From assembly GCA_002389045.1 (NCBI GenBank), contig DGNS01000008.1, positions 30,474 to 94,473 on the forward strand: a stretch of DNA of 64,000 bases, read 5' to 3'. This document shows positions 16,850 through 23,623 of the stretch, piece by piece. The notes under the pieces were generated by a model. The model searched no databases. It saw only the letters and a program-made list of their open reading frames with translations, and was not told where the DNA came from. Every line of letters begins with the position of its first letter. The first letter of the stretch is position 1. The stretch comes from Thiotrichaceae bacterium UBA4486. GTDB taxonomy: Bacteria; Pseudomonadota; Gammaproteobacteria; Eutrophobiales; Eutrophobiaceae. Both the position numbers and the translations under genes were made by a program.

Positions 16850-17770
16850 GTGAAAGCACTATCGATTGAAAACCTGACCAAGACCTATGCCAACGGCCTC
16901 AAGGCCTTGAAGGGGATCTCACTGGATGTCGAGGAAGGTGATTTTTTTGCACTGCTGGGCCCCAACGGCGCCGGCAAATCCACCACCATCGGCATAATTT
17001 CCTCGCTGATCAACAAGACCTCGGGAAAGATCCGTGTCTGCGGTTACGATATCGATTCCGATTTTGACAAGGCCAGATCCTGCATCGGCATCGTTCCCCA
17101 GGAAATCAACTTCAACCAGTTCGAAACCTGCCTGGAGATCGTACTGAACCAGGGCGGCTATTACGGCATCCGCCGATCGCTGGCGCGGGAACGGGCGGAA
17201 AAATACCTGGGCCAGCTGGGCCTGTGGCAGCGCCGTGATGATGTTTCCAGAACCCTCTCGGGAGGCCTCAAGCGCCGGCTCATGATCGCCCGCGCCCTGA
17301 TCCACGAGCCCAGGATGCTGATCCTGGATGAACCTACCGCCGGTGTCGATGTGGAACTGCGCAGATCCATGTGGGATTTCCTGACCGGCCTGAACCGGCA
17401 GGGCACCACCATAATACTGACCACCCATTACCTCGAGGAAGCGGAACGCCTGTGTCGTAACATCGCTATCATCGACCACGGACTGATCATTGAAAACACA
17501 AATATGAGAGGACTGCTCAATAAACTCAGCAATGAAACCTTTATCCTTGAGTTGCGTAACCGCATCCCGGAAAACTTCAGTGTTCCCGGCCATGAGACCC
17601 GCGTGCTGGATGAACACTGCATCGAGATCGATGTCGGCAAGGACCAACTCCTGAATACCCTGTATGAGGAACTGACACGTTTGAATATCGAGGTACTGAG
17701 TATGCGCAACAAGTCCAATCGCCTTGAGGAACTGTTTCTGACCCTCGTCGATAACAAACAAAACAGTTAA
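16850..17770 (+). CDS. ABC-2 type transporter ATP-binding protein
   Basis: 306 residues with a GTG start. Walker A is GPNGAGKST, the Q loop is in GIVPQEINF, the signature is LSGGLKRRLMIARAL (ABC signature in LSGG form), and Walker B is MLILDEPTAGVD with the following H switch in LTTHYLEEAE. The C-terminal 80 residues form the accessory domain of drug/polysaccharide-type (CcmA/YadG-like) ATPases. Energises export through the permease encoded 10 nt downstream; E. coli YadGH is the nearest recognisable organisation. Substrate unknown. Confidence 0.92.
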   Translation: MKALSIENLTKTYANGLKALKGISLDVEEGDFFALLGPNGAGKSTTIGIISSLINKTSGKIRVCGYDIDSDFDKARSCIGIVPQEINFNQFETCLEIVLNQGGYYGIRRSLARERAEKYLGQLGLWQRRDDVSRTLSGGLKRRLMIARALIHEPRMLILDEPTAGVDVELRRSMWDFLTGLNRQGTTIILTTHYLEEAERLCRNIAIIDHGLIIENTNMRGLLNKLSNETFILELRNRIPENFSVPGHETRVLDEHCIEIDVGKDQLLNTLYEELTRLNIEVLSMRNKSNRLEELFLTLVDNKQNS

Positions 17771-17780
17771 CAGGACCAAC

Positions 17781-18554
17781 ATGGGTACAGAGAAAATATT
17801 TATTGCATTGCTTACCATAGCCTCCCGGGAAATACGCCGGATCCTGAGGATCTGGTTACAGACCATCCTGCCCCCCGCTGTCAGCATGACCCTGTATTTT
17901 ATTATTTTCGGCAGCCTTATCGGTCCGCGCATCGGTCCCATGGATGGATTCAGTTACATGGAATTCATCGCGCCCGGGATTATCATGATGTCCATCATCA
18001 ATAACTCCTACGCCAACGTGGTATCGTCGTTTTTCGGATCCAAATTCCAGAAGCACATCGAGGAAATGCTGGTGGCGCCAATACCGAATTTCATAATCTT
18101 GCTGGGTTTTGTCAGCGGTGGCGTGGCCCGCGGTCTGATGGTCGGCGCGGTCGTAACGATCGTTGCAATGTTTTTTACCGACTTGCAGGTGCATCATACA
18201 GGCATTGTTATTACGGTCGTGCTGCTTACCTCGATCCTGTTTTCTCTGGGCGGGCTGATAAATGCGATTTTTGCCAGAAAATTTGACGATGTTTCCATCA
18301 TTCCGACTTTCGTTCTGACACCGCTGATCTATCTGGGCGGTGTCTTCTACTCAATCAGTCTGCTGCCGCAGGTCTGGCAAAAAGTATCCACCTTCAACCC
18401 GATACTCTACATGGTTAACGCCTTCCGCTACGGCATGCTGGGCGTCTCCGACATCGAGATCACTCACGCCTTCGCAATCATCCTGTTGTTCATCGTTGCA
18501 CTCGGAACCTTCGCCATGGTGCTGCTGAACCGTGGCACGGGGATCAAGACGTAA
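17781..18554 (+). CDS. ABC-2 type transporter permease
   Basis: 257 residues, six predicted transmembrane helices, with the ABC-2 family pattern: an N-terminal amphipathic helix (REIRRILRIWLQTILPP), the GLRIGP-like first loop, and the conserved C-terminal block FVLTPLIYLGGVFYSISLLPQVWQ followed by NPILYMVNAFRYGMLG. This matches the YadH-type permease. It pairs with the upstream ATPase as a homodimeric exporter in the inner membrane. Last gene of the co-directional run starting at 10825; the integron-like region follows after about 380 nt. Confidence 0.92.
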   Translation: MGTEKIFIALLTIASREIRRILRIWLQTILPPAVSMTLYFIIFGSLIGPRIGPMDGFSYMEFIAPGIIMMSIINNSYANVVSSFFGSKFQKHIEEMLVAPIPNFIILLGFVSGGVARGLMVGAVVTIVAMFFTDLQVHHTGIVITVVLLTSILFSLGGLINAIFARKFDDVSIIPTFVLTPLIYLGGVFYSISLLPQVWQKVSTFNPILYMVNAFRYGMLGVSDIEITHAFAIILLFIVALGTFAMVLLNRGTGIKT

Positions 18555-18631
18555 ATTACCGAAAGCAATTCCTGCATCTCGAAATAAACGTCGCAAATGC
18601 CGGAATCTGGTATCTGGAGTCTGGTAATTTA

Positions 18632-18666
18632 TACCGGCCACGGGCCGTGTTTGCCCCGTTTAATAA
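18632..18666 (+). repeat. Direct repeat with GGCC hairpin, copy A
   Basis: TACCGGCCACGGGCCGTG followed by TTTGCC and an A/T tail. The core pairs as CGGCC/GGCCG. Partner copy at 18783-18819. Confidence 0.5.
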
Positions 18667-18782
18667 TTCGGGAGTATACTCAATTCACTTGCGTAACGGC
18701 ATGAATGCAATGGAGAACACCGGGACATTCCACCTCGACCCATCGCGCAATAGTCGGCCCGCCACGCCGGATAAGAATCTTG

Positions 18783-18819
18783 TACCGGCCAGAATGGCCG
18801 TGTTTGCCGCTTTCAATAA
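18783..18819 (+). repeat. Direct repeat with GGCC hairpin, copy B
   Basis: TACCGGCCAGAATGGCCGTG followed by TTTGCC and TTTCAATAA. The stem here is longer (CGGCCA/TGGCCG) than in copy A. Confidence 0.5.
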
Positions 18820-18954
18820 CACACAAAACCAGTAAAGAATAGACGCTAACGGTATGAGTTCAAACATAACAGGCAGGCAATTCATCCAACCGGCAGCGCG
18901 TCATATTCGGCGTGCGTTCCGTATATTAACTGTTAGACGCGGGAAGCCGTAGGC

Positions 18955-19683
18955 ATGCGAACCGGAATCCTCATCGTGGGATCGCTGTGGTGGGACACAC
19001 GCGAGGAGCGAACGAAGTGGCGTGAAGAAAGTCTCTTGCTCAAAGAGGCAATTCGCGTGAAGGCCCCGCTGCGTTACAGTCGTCGATCTCAATCGAGAGG
19101 CGGCACGTTCACTATGGTCTTATCAACGACCGGCGGTTATGGTGAAGCCCTAATCGTGCCGTGTCGGAATGAAGCATCAACGCTCGACGCTCTTGTAACC
19201 GAGGCTGAACACCTGTGGGCTGCGGAGCAACCGGGGGCGGCCGCAGGAAGTATCTCGGCAGCGTGGGGTAGCGTCGGAGTCCGGTTTCGCGATGAATCGG
19301 TTGCCTGCTACGTTGTGGAGGGGTGGGCGGACCATTTTGCGAACAATGGCAAAGCGGTACCGCCAATCACTACAACCGGCAAGCTGAATATTCCTTGGCC
19401 TTTTTCAGGCACAACCGATGCTGTTACAACTCTTGATCTGATACTGGCTACTGCCACGCAAGCGGAGTCGACGCCGTCCACTCCTGAAAAAGTCGCCGAC
19501 GCCTGGATAGAGCAAGACGAAGGGCAAGAAGCTTATTTCTTCGAAAACGTGCGATATGGAATACGGACGCCGGAAGATGTCGCTATATGGCGTCGCATCG
19601 AACAGCGAAAGCCGGAATGGCTGTCTAATAGCCAATACTCTGATGTTGTCGAAATATTACGCGCGGAAGCAAGCAGCGTCTAA
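18955..19683 (+). CDS. Cassette 1 protein, unknown function
   Basis: 242 residues; the TAA stop overlaps the inverse core of attC1, a usual cassette arrangement. It opens MRTGILIVGSLWWD, then an Arg-rich stretch (RYSRRSQSRGGTFTMVL) and an acidic C-terminal half. The early GSL after a hydrophobic strand and the later TFTMVLS strand loosely recall gamma-glutamylcyclotransferase-like folds, but the catalytic Glu pattern is not obvious and I do not assign that function. No signal peptide or membrane segment. GC content is closer to the chromosome than for the later cassettes. Function unknown. Confidence 0.7.
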   Translation: MRTGILIVGSLWWDTREERTKWREESLLLKEAIRVKAPLRYSRRSQSRGGTFTMVLSTTGGYGEALIVPCRNEASTLDALVTEAEHLWAAEQPGAAAGSISAAWGSVGVRFRDESVACYVVEGWADHFANNGKAVPPITTTGKLNIPWPFSGTTDAVTTLDLILATATQAESTPSTPEKVADAWIEQDEGQEAYFFENVRYGIRTPEDVAIWRRIEQRKPEWLSNSQYSDVVEILRAEASSV

Positions 19684-19777
19684 CATTCAGATGCAGCGGA
19701 CGTGTCAAAGGTGTCACGTCTTTTGCTTGCGCAAAAGCCGCGCCACTTTTGCTACGTCGCTGATCTGAGCGTTGTAT
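19676..19777 (+). repeat. attC1, recombination site of cassette 1
   Basis: Inverse core GTCTAAC at 19678, and crossover core GTTGTAT at 19771-19777. Arms TCAGATGCAGCG and CGCTGATCTGA pair with one extra base on the left arm, the extrahelical base of an attC. The middle also folds (GACGTGTC / GGTGTCACGTC, and CTTTTGCTTGCGCAAAAG). About 100 bp. Confidence 0.8.
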
Positions 19778-19791
19778 TTCATGAGAAGGTC

Positions 19792-20670
19792 ATGCGATTT
19801 GAAGTTAATCACCTTGAATCATATGACGATGAGGCGCTTATAGATGAGTTGCGCCGTGTGGCCGCCCTGCTCGGTAAACCGAAGCTTACGCTTAAGGAAT
19901 TCTCCGAAAACGCAAAGGTCCACGGATCGACCCTCCAGAAACGGTTTGGCGGATGGAGAGGGGCACTCCGGGCGGCTGGGCTTTCTGATCGCGCCGATCA
20001 AAGCAATGTCAGGAAGACGAAAAGCGAGACGCTTTCTGCAATGAAGCAGATTGCTGAGAAGCTAGGAAAAGAGTCAATCACCCTCCGGGAGTTTGAAGCG
20101 CATTCGGGAATGACAGGCGGCCCAGTGTGCCGGATTTTCGGGTCCTGGGGTGCGGCGCTGAGCGCAGCAGGGCTGCAACAATCAGCGCTTGGGAAGCGAT
20201 ATTCGGACGAAGAATGCTATGAAAATATGCTCTCTGTATGGACTCACTATGGCAGACCTCCTCAGCATGACGAAATGAACGAGCCACCCTCATTGGTCGG
20301 ATCGATGGCTTATGTCAGGCGGTGGGGGACGTGGCGAAAGGCGTTAGAGGCTTTTGTTGAGCGAGTGAACTCCAGGGAGGAAGAGATCAATCCTGATTCC
20401 CGCCCTCAGGAAGCTGGAAAGCAACAGCCTAAAGAGCAAAGCAAGGACAAACGTGGCCCGCGCGACATCCCGTTATCATTGCGCTATTTCGTCCTGAAAC
20501 GTGATGAGTTCCGGTGCGTTGTCTGCGGTGAATCGCCAGGAATTACGAGAGGAGTGGTGCTCCGCGTAGACCATACCCATCCTTGGTCTAAGGGCGGAGC
20601 AACAGTGGCCGAGAATCTGCGTACTACATGTCAAGCATGCAATCTCGGAAAGGGAGTATCCCCCGCATGA
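19792..20670 (+). CDS. Cassette 2: HNH endonuclease with homing-endonuclease-associated repeats
   Basis: 292 residues from ATG 19792, the first start inside the cassette with an AGAAGG ribosome-binding site; the in-frame extension to 19702 would run through attC1. Residues about 10-190 hold three copies of a 50-residue unit (GKPKLTLKEF...FGGWRGALRAAGL, GKESITLREF...FGSWGAALSAAGL, and GRPPQHDEM...WGTWRKALEAF), the repeat found in HNH homing-type nucleases and presumed to bind DNA. The C-terminus is an HNH nuclease: CVVCGE, then RVDHTHPWSKGG, then NLRTTCQACNLGKG, with the DH pair, the central N and two zinc CxxC pairs. A DNA-cutting or nicking role is likely; the target is unknown. Restriction or defence is possible. 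Confidence 0.85.
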   Translation: MRFEVNHLESYDDEALIDELRRVAALLGKPKLTLKEFSENAKVHGSTLQKRFGGWRGALRAAGLSDRADQSNVRKTKSETLSAMKQIAEKLGKESITLREFEAHSGMTGGPVCRIFGSWGAALSAAGLQQSALGKRYSDEECYENMLSVWTHYGRPPQHDEMNEPPSLVGSMAYVRRWGTWRKALEAFVERVNSREEEINPDSRPQEAGKQQPKEQSKDKRGPRDIPLSLRYFVLKRDEFRCVVCGESPGITRGVVLRVDHTHPWSKGGATVAENLRTTCQACNLGKGVSPA

Positions 20671-20746
20671 TGAAATACAACAAGGCGCTCCAGCCGACCG
20701 TCAAAACGCTGCGCGTTTTGCCGTCGGCTGAGCTATCACGTTATAG
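20670..20746 (+). repeat. attC2, recombination site of cassette 2
   Basis: Inverse core ends ATACAAC at 20681; crossover core GTTATAG at 20740-20746. Arms GCTCCAGCCGAC and GTCGGCTGAGC pair with one unpaired C, and the apex carries AAAACGC/GCGTTTT. About 75 bp. Confidence 0.82.
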
Positions 20747-20790
20747 GCAAAAGGGCACGCTGGCTAATTCTTGATCCATCGTATGGGATT

Positions 20791-21480
20791 ATGTTTGACG
20801 AAAAGGCATTAAACGATTTCTATTCTGAAATATCTTCTTCTGAGGGTATGGAAATAGCGACGTTTCAAAATATGGTAGCGTCACTTTTTGCGGATAACCG
20901 TATAGACCACGATATAAAAGAATATCGGCTGGGTAGTAATTCCTGGAAAAAACTGAGAGATGAAGTTGCGCCAGTGTCAAGATTCCTTGAGTTTAACCAT
21001 GTTGAAGCTAATCGAGTCCGTTTCCCTCTAGACAATCACACACCAGATTGCTGGTTAATGTCTAGCAACGGTAACGATCGAGGCTTGGAAGTCACAATTG
21101 AGAGTGGGCGAGAAAAATATCATCTAGCAACCGAACTGAATAAAGAAGGGATGGGGCGTGGTTTTGTTGGCCTTCAAGATGATGACCCTCAGTCAGAGTT
21201 TAACCATAGTATGTCTAGGCCTCGCGTAATGTATTCATCCGAGCAAGCACTCGAAGCAACAAAGCAAGGAATAACGCGGTGTCTTTCAAGAAAGAATCAG
21301 CCTGAAAAATACAGGCATATTTACTGTCTGTTAATTCAGGCACATTTAAACGCCCTTCCACGCGACCGATGGGATGCAATTAAAGAAGAATTAGTGAGGG
21401 AGGCAAATGCGCTTTCATTCCAAGAAATACATGTTATTGGAGACGTAGGTAATGATGTATGGGGTTTCCAAATAAAGTAA
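20791..21480 (+). CDS. Cassette 3 protein, unknown function
   Basis: 229 residues, acidic, AT-rich codon use. No signal peptide, membrane segment or recognised domain. A central stretch TPDCWLMSSNGNDRGLEVTIE places a Pro-Asp before a strand with a Glu and a further acidic residue. This is reminiscent of the spacing in PD-(D/E)xK nucleases, but the expected Lys is missing, so nuclease activity is not claimed. The C-terminus (EIHVIGDVGNDVWGFQIK) looks like a beta strand pair closing a domain. Stop codon lies 9 nt before the inverse core of attC3. Confidence 0.65.
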   Translation: MFDEKALNDFYSEISSSEGMEIATFQNMVASLFADNRIDHDIKEYRLGSNSWKKLRDEVAPVSRFLEFNHVEANRVRFPLDNHTPDCWLMSSNGNDRGLEVTIESGREKYHLATELNKEGMGRGFVGLQDDDPQSEFNHSMSRPRVMYSSEQALEATKQGITRCLSRKNQPEKYRHIYCLLIQAHLNALPRDRWDAIKEELVREANALSFQEIHVIGDVGNDVWGFQIK

Positions 21481-21488
21481 GTATATGC

Positions 21489-21566
21489 CTATAACAATCA
21501 CATTAAATACGCTCCCTACGGTCGCCGGACGCTCGTGCCTCGCGCCGTTTATGTGAAGTGTTAGTA
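21489..21566 (+). repeat. attC3, recombination site of cassette 3
   Basis: Inverse core CTATAAC at 21489-21495; crossover core GTTAGTA at 21560-21566. Outer arms ATCACATTAAA and TTTATGTGAAG pair with a bulge, and the centre has GC-rich self-complementary sequence. About 78 bp. Confidence 0.8.
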
Positions 21567-21630
21567 ATACATAATGTACTGGACAGAGTGAACAAAGAAC
21601 ATGTTTCTGTGTAATACAAATAGGTGAGAT

Positions 21631-22302
21631 ATGACTAAAAAAGATAGGGTTATTGTAGTGATATCGATTGCTTGGCCATTATTAGTCATTTTCTACATTG
21701 AACCTTGGGGTTGGAGTAGCATCAACAGTGTTTGGCTATATCCAATAGCAGGATTTGGTTTTCTTCCGGTTGCATTATATTGGGCATATAGGTTTATTAA
21801 AGGCGGGAAGAAGGAATTCGATGCTACGACAATAAAAAATTCAAAAATAATTATGAGTAAAAAGCACGATGACAAATTGGCGCTTGAACATCTCTCCATT
21901 ATCGATATGGAAAGGGTAATGAAATCGTTAGATTATATTTCTGAATTTGAAAATCAGCATTTAAAGGCTGCTTTGTTCAGAGATGCTGTCATTTCCTACG
22001 CTAAACCTTTTTCCAGCAACAAGTTCAGCGACCAATCTAAGGGACTTCGTATCAGTTTTAACCATGTTCCAAATGAAATGACGTCCTTGCATAAGGAGAT
22101 AATTAATTTACGAAATGAGTTAATTGCCCATACTGATATGACTCTTCAAAATCCAAGGATCAAAAAATATGAAGATGAGGTAGGTAAGAATTATTCTATG
22201 ACGGTCGCTGGATATGAAACGATTCACAAAGAACATTTATTTGGGCCGCTATATAAGTTGGCAAAAGCGGTTCATGGTAGCCTTATTGCTGCACGCAGTT
22301 AG
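21631..22302 (+). CDS. Cassette 4: membrane-anchored protein with HEPN-like Rx5H motif
   Basis: 223 residues; ribosome-binding site AGGTGAG. Two predicted transmembrane helices near the N-terminus (about 7-24 and 34-55) are followed by a basic stop and a cytoplasmic helical domain (about 85-220). Within it, R161-NELIA-H167 in the helix LRNELIAHTDM matches the Rx4-6H motif of HEPN RNases, and the surrounding helices have the right amphipathic character. HEPN domains are frequent in antiphage and toxin systems, but single-motif matches also occur by chance. No paired nucleotidyltransferase is present in the cassette. Strongly AT-rich compared with the host genome. HEPN assignment is tentative. 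Confidence 0.6.
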   Translation: MTKKDRVIVVISIAWPLLVIFYIEPWGWSSINSVWLYPIAGFGFLPVALYWAYRFIKGGKKEFDATTIKNSKIIMSKKHDDKLALEHLSIIDMERVMKSLDYISEFENQHLKAALFRDAVISYAKPFSSNKFSDQSKGLRISFNHVPNEMTSLHKEIINLRNELIAHTDMTLQNPRIKKYEDEVGKNYSMTVAGYETIHKEHLFGPLYKLAKAVHGSLIAARS

Positions 22303-22317
22303 ATGGTCGAAAATGAT

Positions 22318-22398
22318 TTCTAACAAGGCAAATTCACTCGGACAGCCAAATTCGTCGCTTCGCTCCGTTTTATCTGCCGATGATTTGCGACGTTATGC
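22318..22398 (+). repeat. attC4, recombination site of cassette 4
   Basis: Inverse core TTCTAAC at 22318-22324; crossover core GTTATGC at 22392-22398. Arms GGCAAATTCACTCGG and CCGATGATTTGC pair with bulges. The inverse core shows one mismatch to the cassette's own start (GTTAGTAA), the only imperfect case in the array. About 81 bp. Confidence 0.78.
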
Positions 22399-22418
22399 AA
22401 CTAAGAGGATTCAGTGAA

Positions 22419-23324
22419 ATGATCAAAAAGATCGCGGCGATACTCCTACTGTGTTCGTTCACTAGTTCAACTTATGCAGCAAAATTTTGGTTTCAGGACA
22501 ATGCCCGCTTAAGTCAAGATACACTTGTAATTGAAGGAAAAATTGAGGCTGGTGACTATGAGGCCCTTCGAGACGTCATATCAAACTTTGGGCCATTGAT
22601 TAAGGATGTATATCTATACTCTCCAGGTGGTGATGCTATTGAAGCCATGAAAATGGGGGACCTATTACGAAACCTGTATCTCACGACAGTGTCACCAAAT
22701 TTTTCTTTAACTGAATACCAGCGAGATAGGAACAAAATATCGCCCGCATGTGATAGATCCTACGAGCCTGGTCCAAAAGATCAAAGTAATTGCACTTGTG
22801 ATTCCGCATGCTTTCTTATTTGGCTTGGTGGCTTCGAAAGAAAGGGCGTATATGTTGGAGTACACAGACCTGTGTTTGACACCGAATTTTACTCGTCAAT
22901 TTCCCCCTCTGATGCAGAAGCTTTATATGAATCGATGATCGCCTCCATGGAGGAATATCTACAAAAGTACAAGGTTCCTGATGAAATAATTGAACAAATG
23001 CTAAATACCCCTTCACATGAAATACATGGCATTTGGGCAGAGCAACTTGGTGGCTATCCGGCCTTTTATGACGAAAGGCTAACTGCGATTTGTGGTGTAA
23101 CCACGAATACTGGCCCAATTAGGTTGTTAGAGCTTAAAAGGGAAGAGGGTAGGATTACCGCTGAAGAAGAAGATGAGCTAGAGATGCTCCAATCAAATAT
23201 TGCGAACAACAGCAAGATTGAACAGTGTAGATTTGAGCAGTTTGTTATAAAAGATAGATTTCAGGCCTTTGAGGGCTATTTTGGGGCGGGTTACATTGAA
23301 AACTGGCAAGAACATATGAAGTAG
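22419..23324 (+). CDS. Cassette 5: secreted ClpP/crotonase-fold protein (COG3904-like)
   Basis: 301 residues from ATG 22419, chosen because an AGAGGA site precedes it and a clean signal peptide follows (MIKKIAAILLLCSFTSSTYAA). The mature part has the periplasmic ClpP-like pattern: VYLYSPGGDAIEAMKMGDLLR, a Gly-Gly oxyanion turn before a helix, then CDSACFLIWLGG, with Ser in the position of the ClpP nucleophile, and VGVHRPVF, with a His. Two Cys pairs (C119/C134 region) suggest disulfides in the periplasm. Proteins of this kind are predicted serine hydrolases or proteases without firm function. AT-rich. Ends 5 nt before the inverse-core half of attC5. Confidence 0.75.
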   Translation: MIKKIAAILLLCSFTSSTYAAKFWFQDNARLSQDTLVIEGKIEAGDYEALRDVISNFGPLIKDVYLYSPGGDAIEAMKMGDLLRNLYLTTVSPNFSLTEYQRDRNKISPACDRSYEPGPKDQSNCTCDSACFLIWLGGFERKGVYVGVHRPVFDTEFYSSISPSDAEALYESMIASMEEYLQKYKVPDEIIEQMLNTPSHEIHGIWAEQLGGYPAFYDERLTAICGVTTNTGPIRLLELKREEGRITAEEEDELEMLQSNIANNSKIEQCRFEQFVIKDRFQAFEGYFGAGYIENWQEHMK

Positions 23325-23329
23325 ATGTT

Positions 23330-23443
23330 GCATAACAAAGTGCTCAAAATGGACGCACTAGTCTCCGCATCAAAGGCGCATGGCTTCGCCATTTTATGCG
23401 CCTTCGCTGCTCCGCTAATGCGCCATTTAGCACAACGTTAGAA
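23330..23443 (+). repeat. attC5, recombination site of cassette 5
   Basis: Inverse core GCATAAC at 23330-23336, crossover core GTTAGAA at 23437-23443. Outer arms GTGCTCAAAATGG and CCATTTAGCAC pair imperfectly; an internal stem AAGGCGCAT / ATGCGCCTT encloses GGCTTCGCC. At 114 bp it is the longest site of the array. No further cassette with a matching inverse core (GCCTTCTAAC) was found downstream, so this is the right end. Confidence 0.8.
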
Positions 23444-23623
23444 GGCAATAAATACAAGTATAGTACAAGTATAGGGTCATACAAGTATAGGGTCAGGTCT
23501 TTGATTTATGACACTGCTTTAGGAAACGAGAGAATGGGGCAAATGTAATATTGAACGGTTAAAAAACAATCAAAGGGGTCAAATCTAGTTTTATACATAT
23601 TATGATTATGTTACTCTTCTCTC
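23444..23623. repeat. Short tandem repeats preceding the RAYT transposase
   Basis: TACAAGTATAG occurs three times (23453-23463, 23464-23474, 23480-23490), twice followed by GGTCA. An AT-rich leader leads to the left inverted repeat of the transposase unit at 23575. No gene. Confidence 0.6.
23575..23594 (+). repeat. Left 20-bp inverted repeat of the RAYT unit
   Basis: GGGGTCAAATCTAGTTTTAT is the exact reverse complement of 24560-24579. The two copies enclose the transposase gene. Confidence 0.85.

Larger units (their letters stand above)
18555..18931. other. Non-coding stretch before the cassette array with a duplicated hairpin
   Basis: About 380 bases with no convincing gene. Two related segments, 18632-18666 and 18783-18819, share TACCGGCCA, a 3-4 nt loop, GGCCGTGTTTGCC and a trailing CAATAA/TTAATAA. 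The same element is thus present twice about 150 bp apart, each copy with a short GC hairpin. It may be the remains of an earlier cassette or a promoter-bearing leader (attI-like), but no integrase gene is seen. Confidence 0.4.
18932..23443 (+). mobile_element. Integron gene-cassette array without integrase (CALIN), five cassettes
   Basis: Five co-directional single-gene units are each followed by an attC-like site. Cassette recombination requires the bases after the crossover at a cassette's 5' end to be complementary to the inverse core of its own attC. This is seen exactly: GTTAGACGC (18932) with GCGTCTAAC (19676); GTTGTATTTCAT (19771) with ATGAAATACAAC (20670); GTTATAGGCA (20740) with TGCCTATAAC (21486); GTTATGCAAC (22392) with GTTGCATAAC (23327). 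Cassette 4 has one mismatch. The attC arms pair with single unpaired bases, as expected for folded bottom-strand sites. No tyrosine recombinase of the IntI type is present in the window. Cassettes 3-5 are visibly more AT-rich than the flanking chromosome. Confidence 0.85.

Noticed and set aside
16919..17941. Open frame of 340 codons on the minus strand
   Set aside because: Lies opposite the ABC ATPase with clear Walker motifs; no domain pattern of its own.
18647..18835. Possible 62-residue gene before the cassette array
   Set aside because: Overlaps the duplicated hairpin unit, has no ribosome-binding site and resembles itself at both ends only because of that repeat.
18850..18938. A sixth attC site just before cassette 1
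   Set aside because: GTTAGAC is present at 18932, and ATCCAAC upstream fits an inverse core, but no convincing pairing arms were found; it may be an attI or a decayed site, so only the core is claimed.
23453..23490. CRISPR-like short repeats
   Set aside because: Units are 11 bp, almost without spacers, and there are no cas genes; these are simple tandem repeats.
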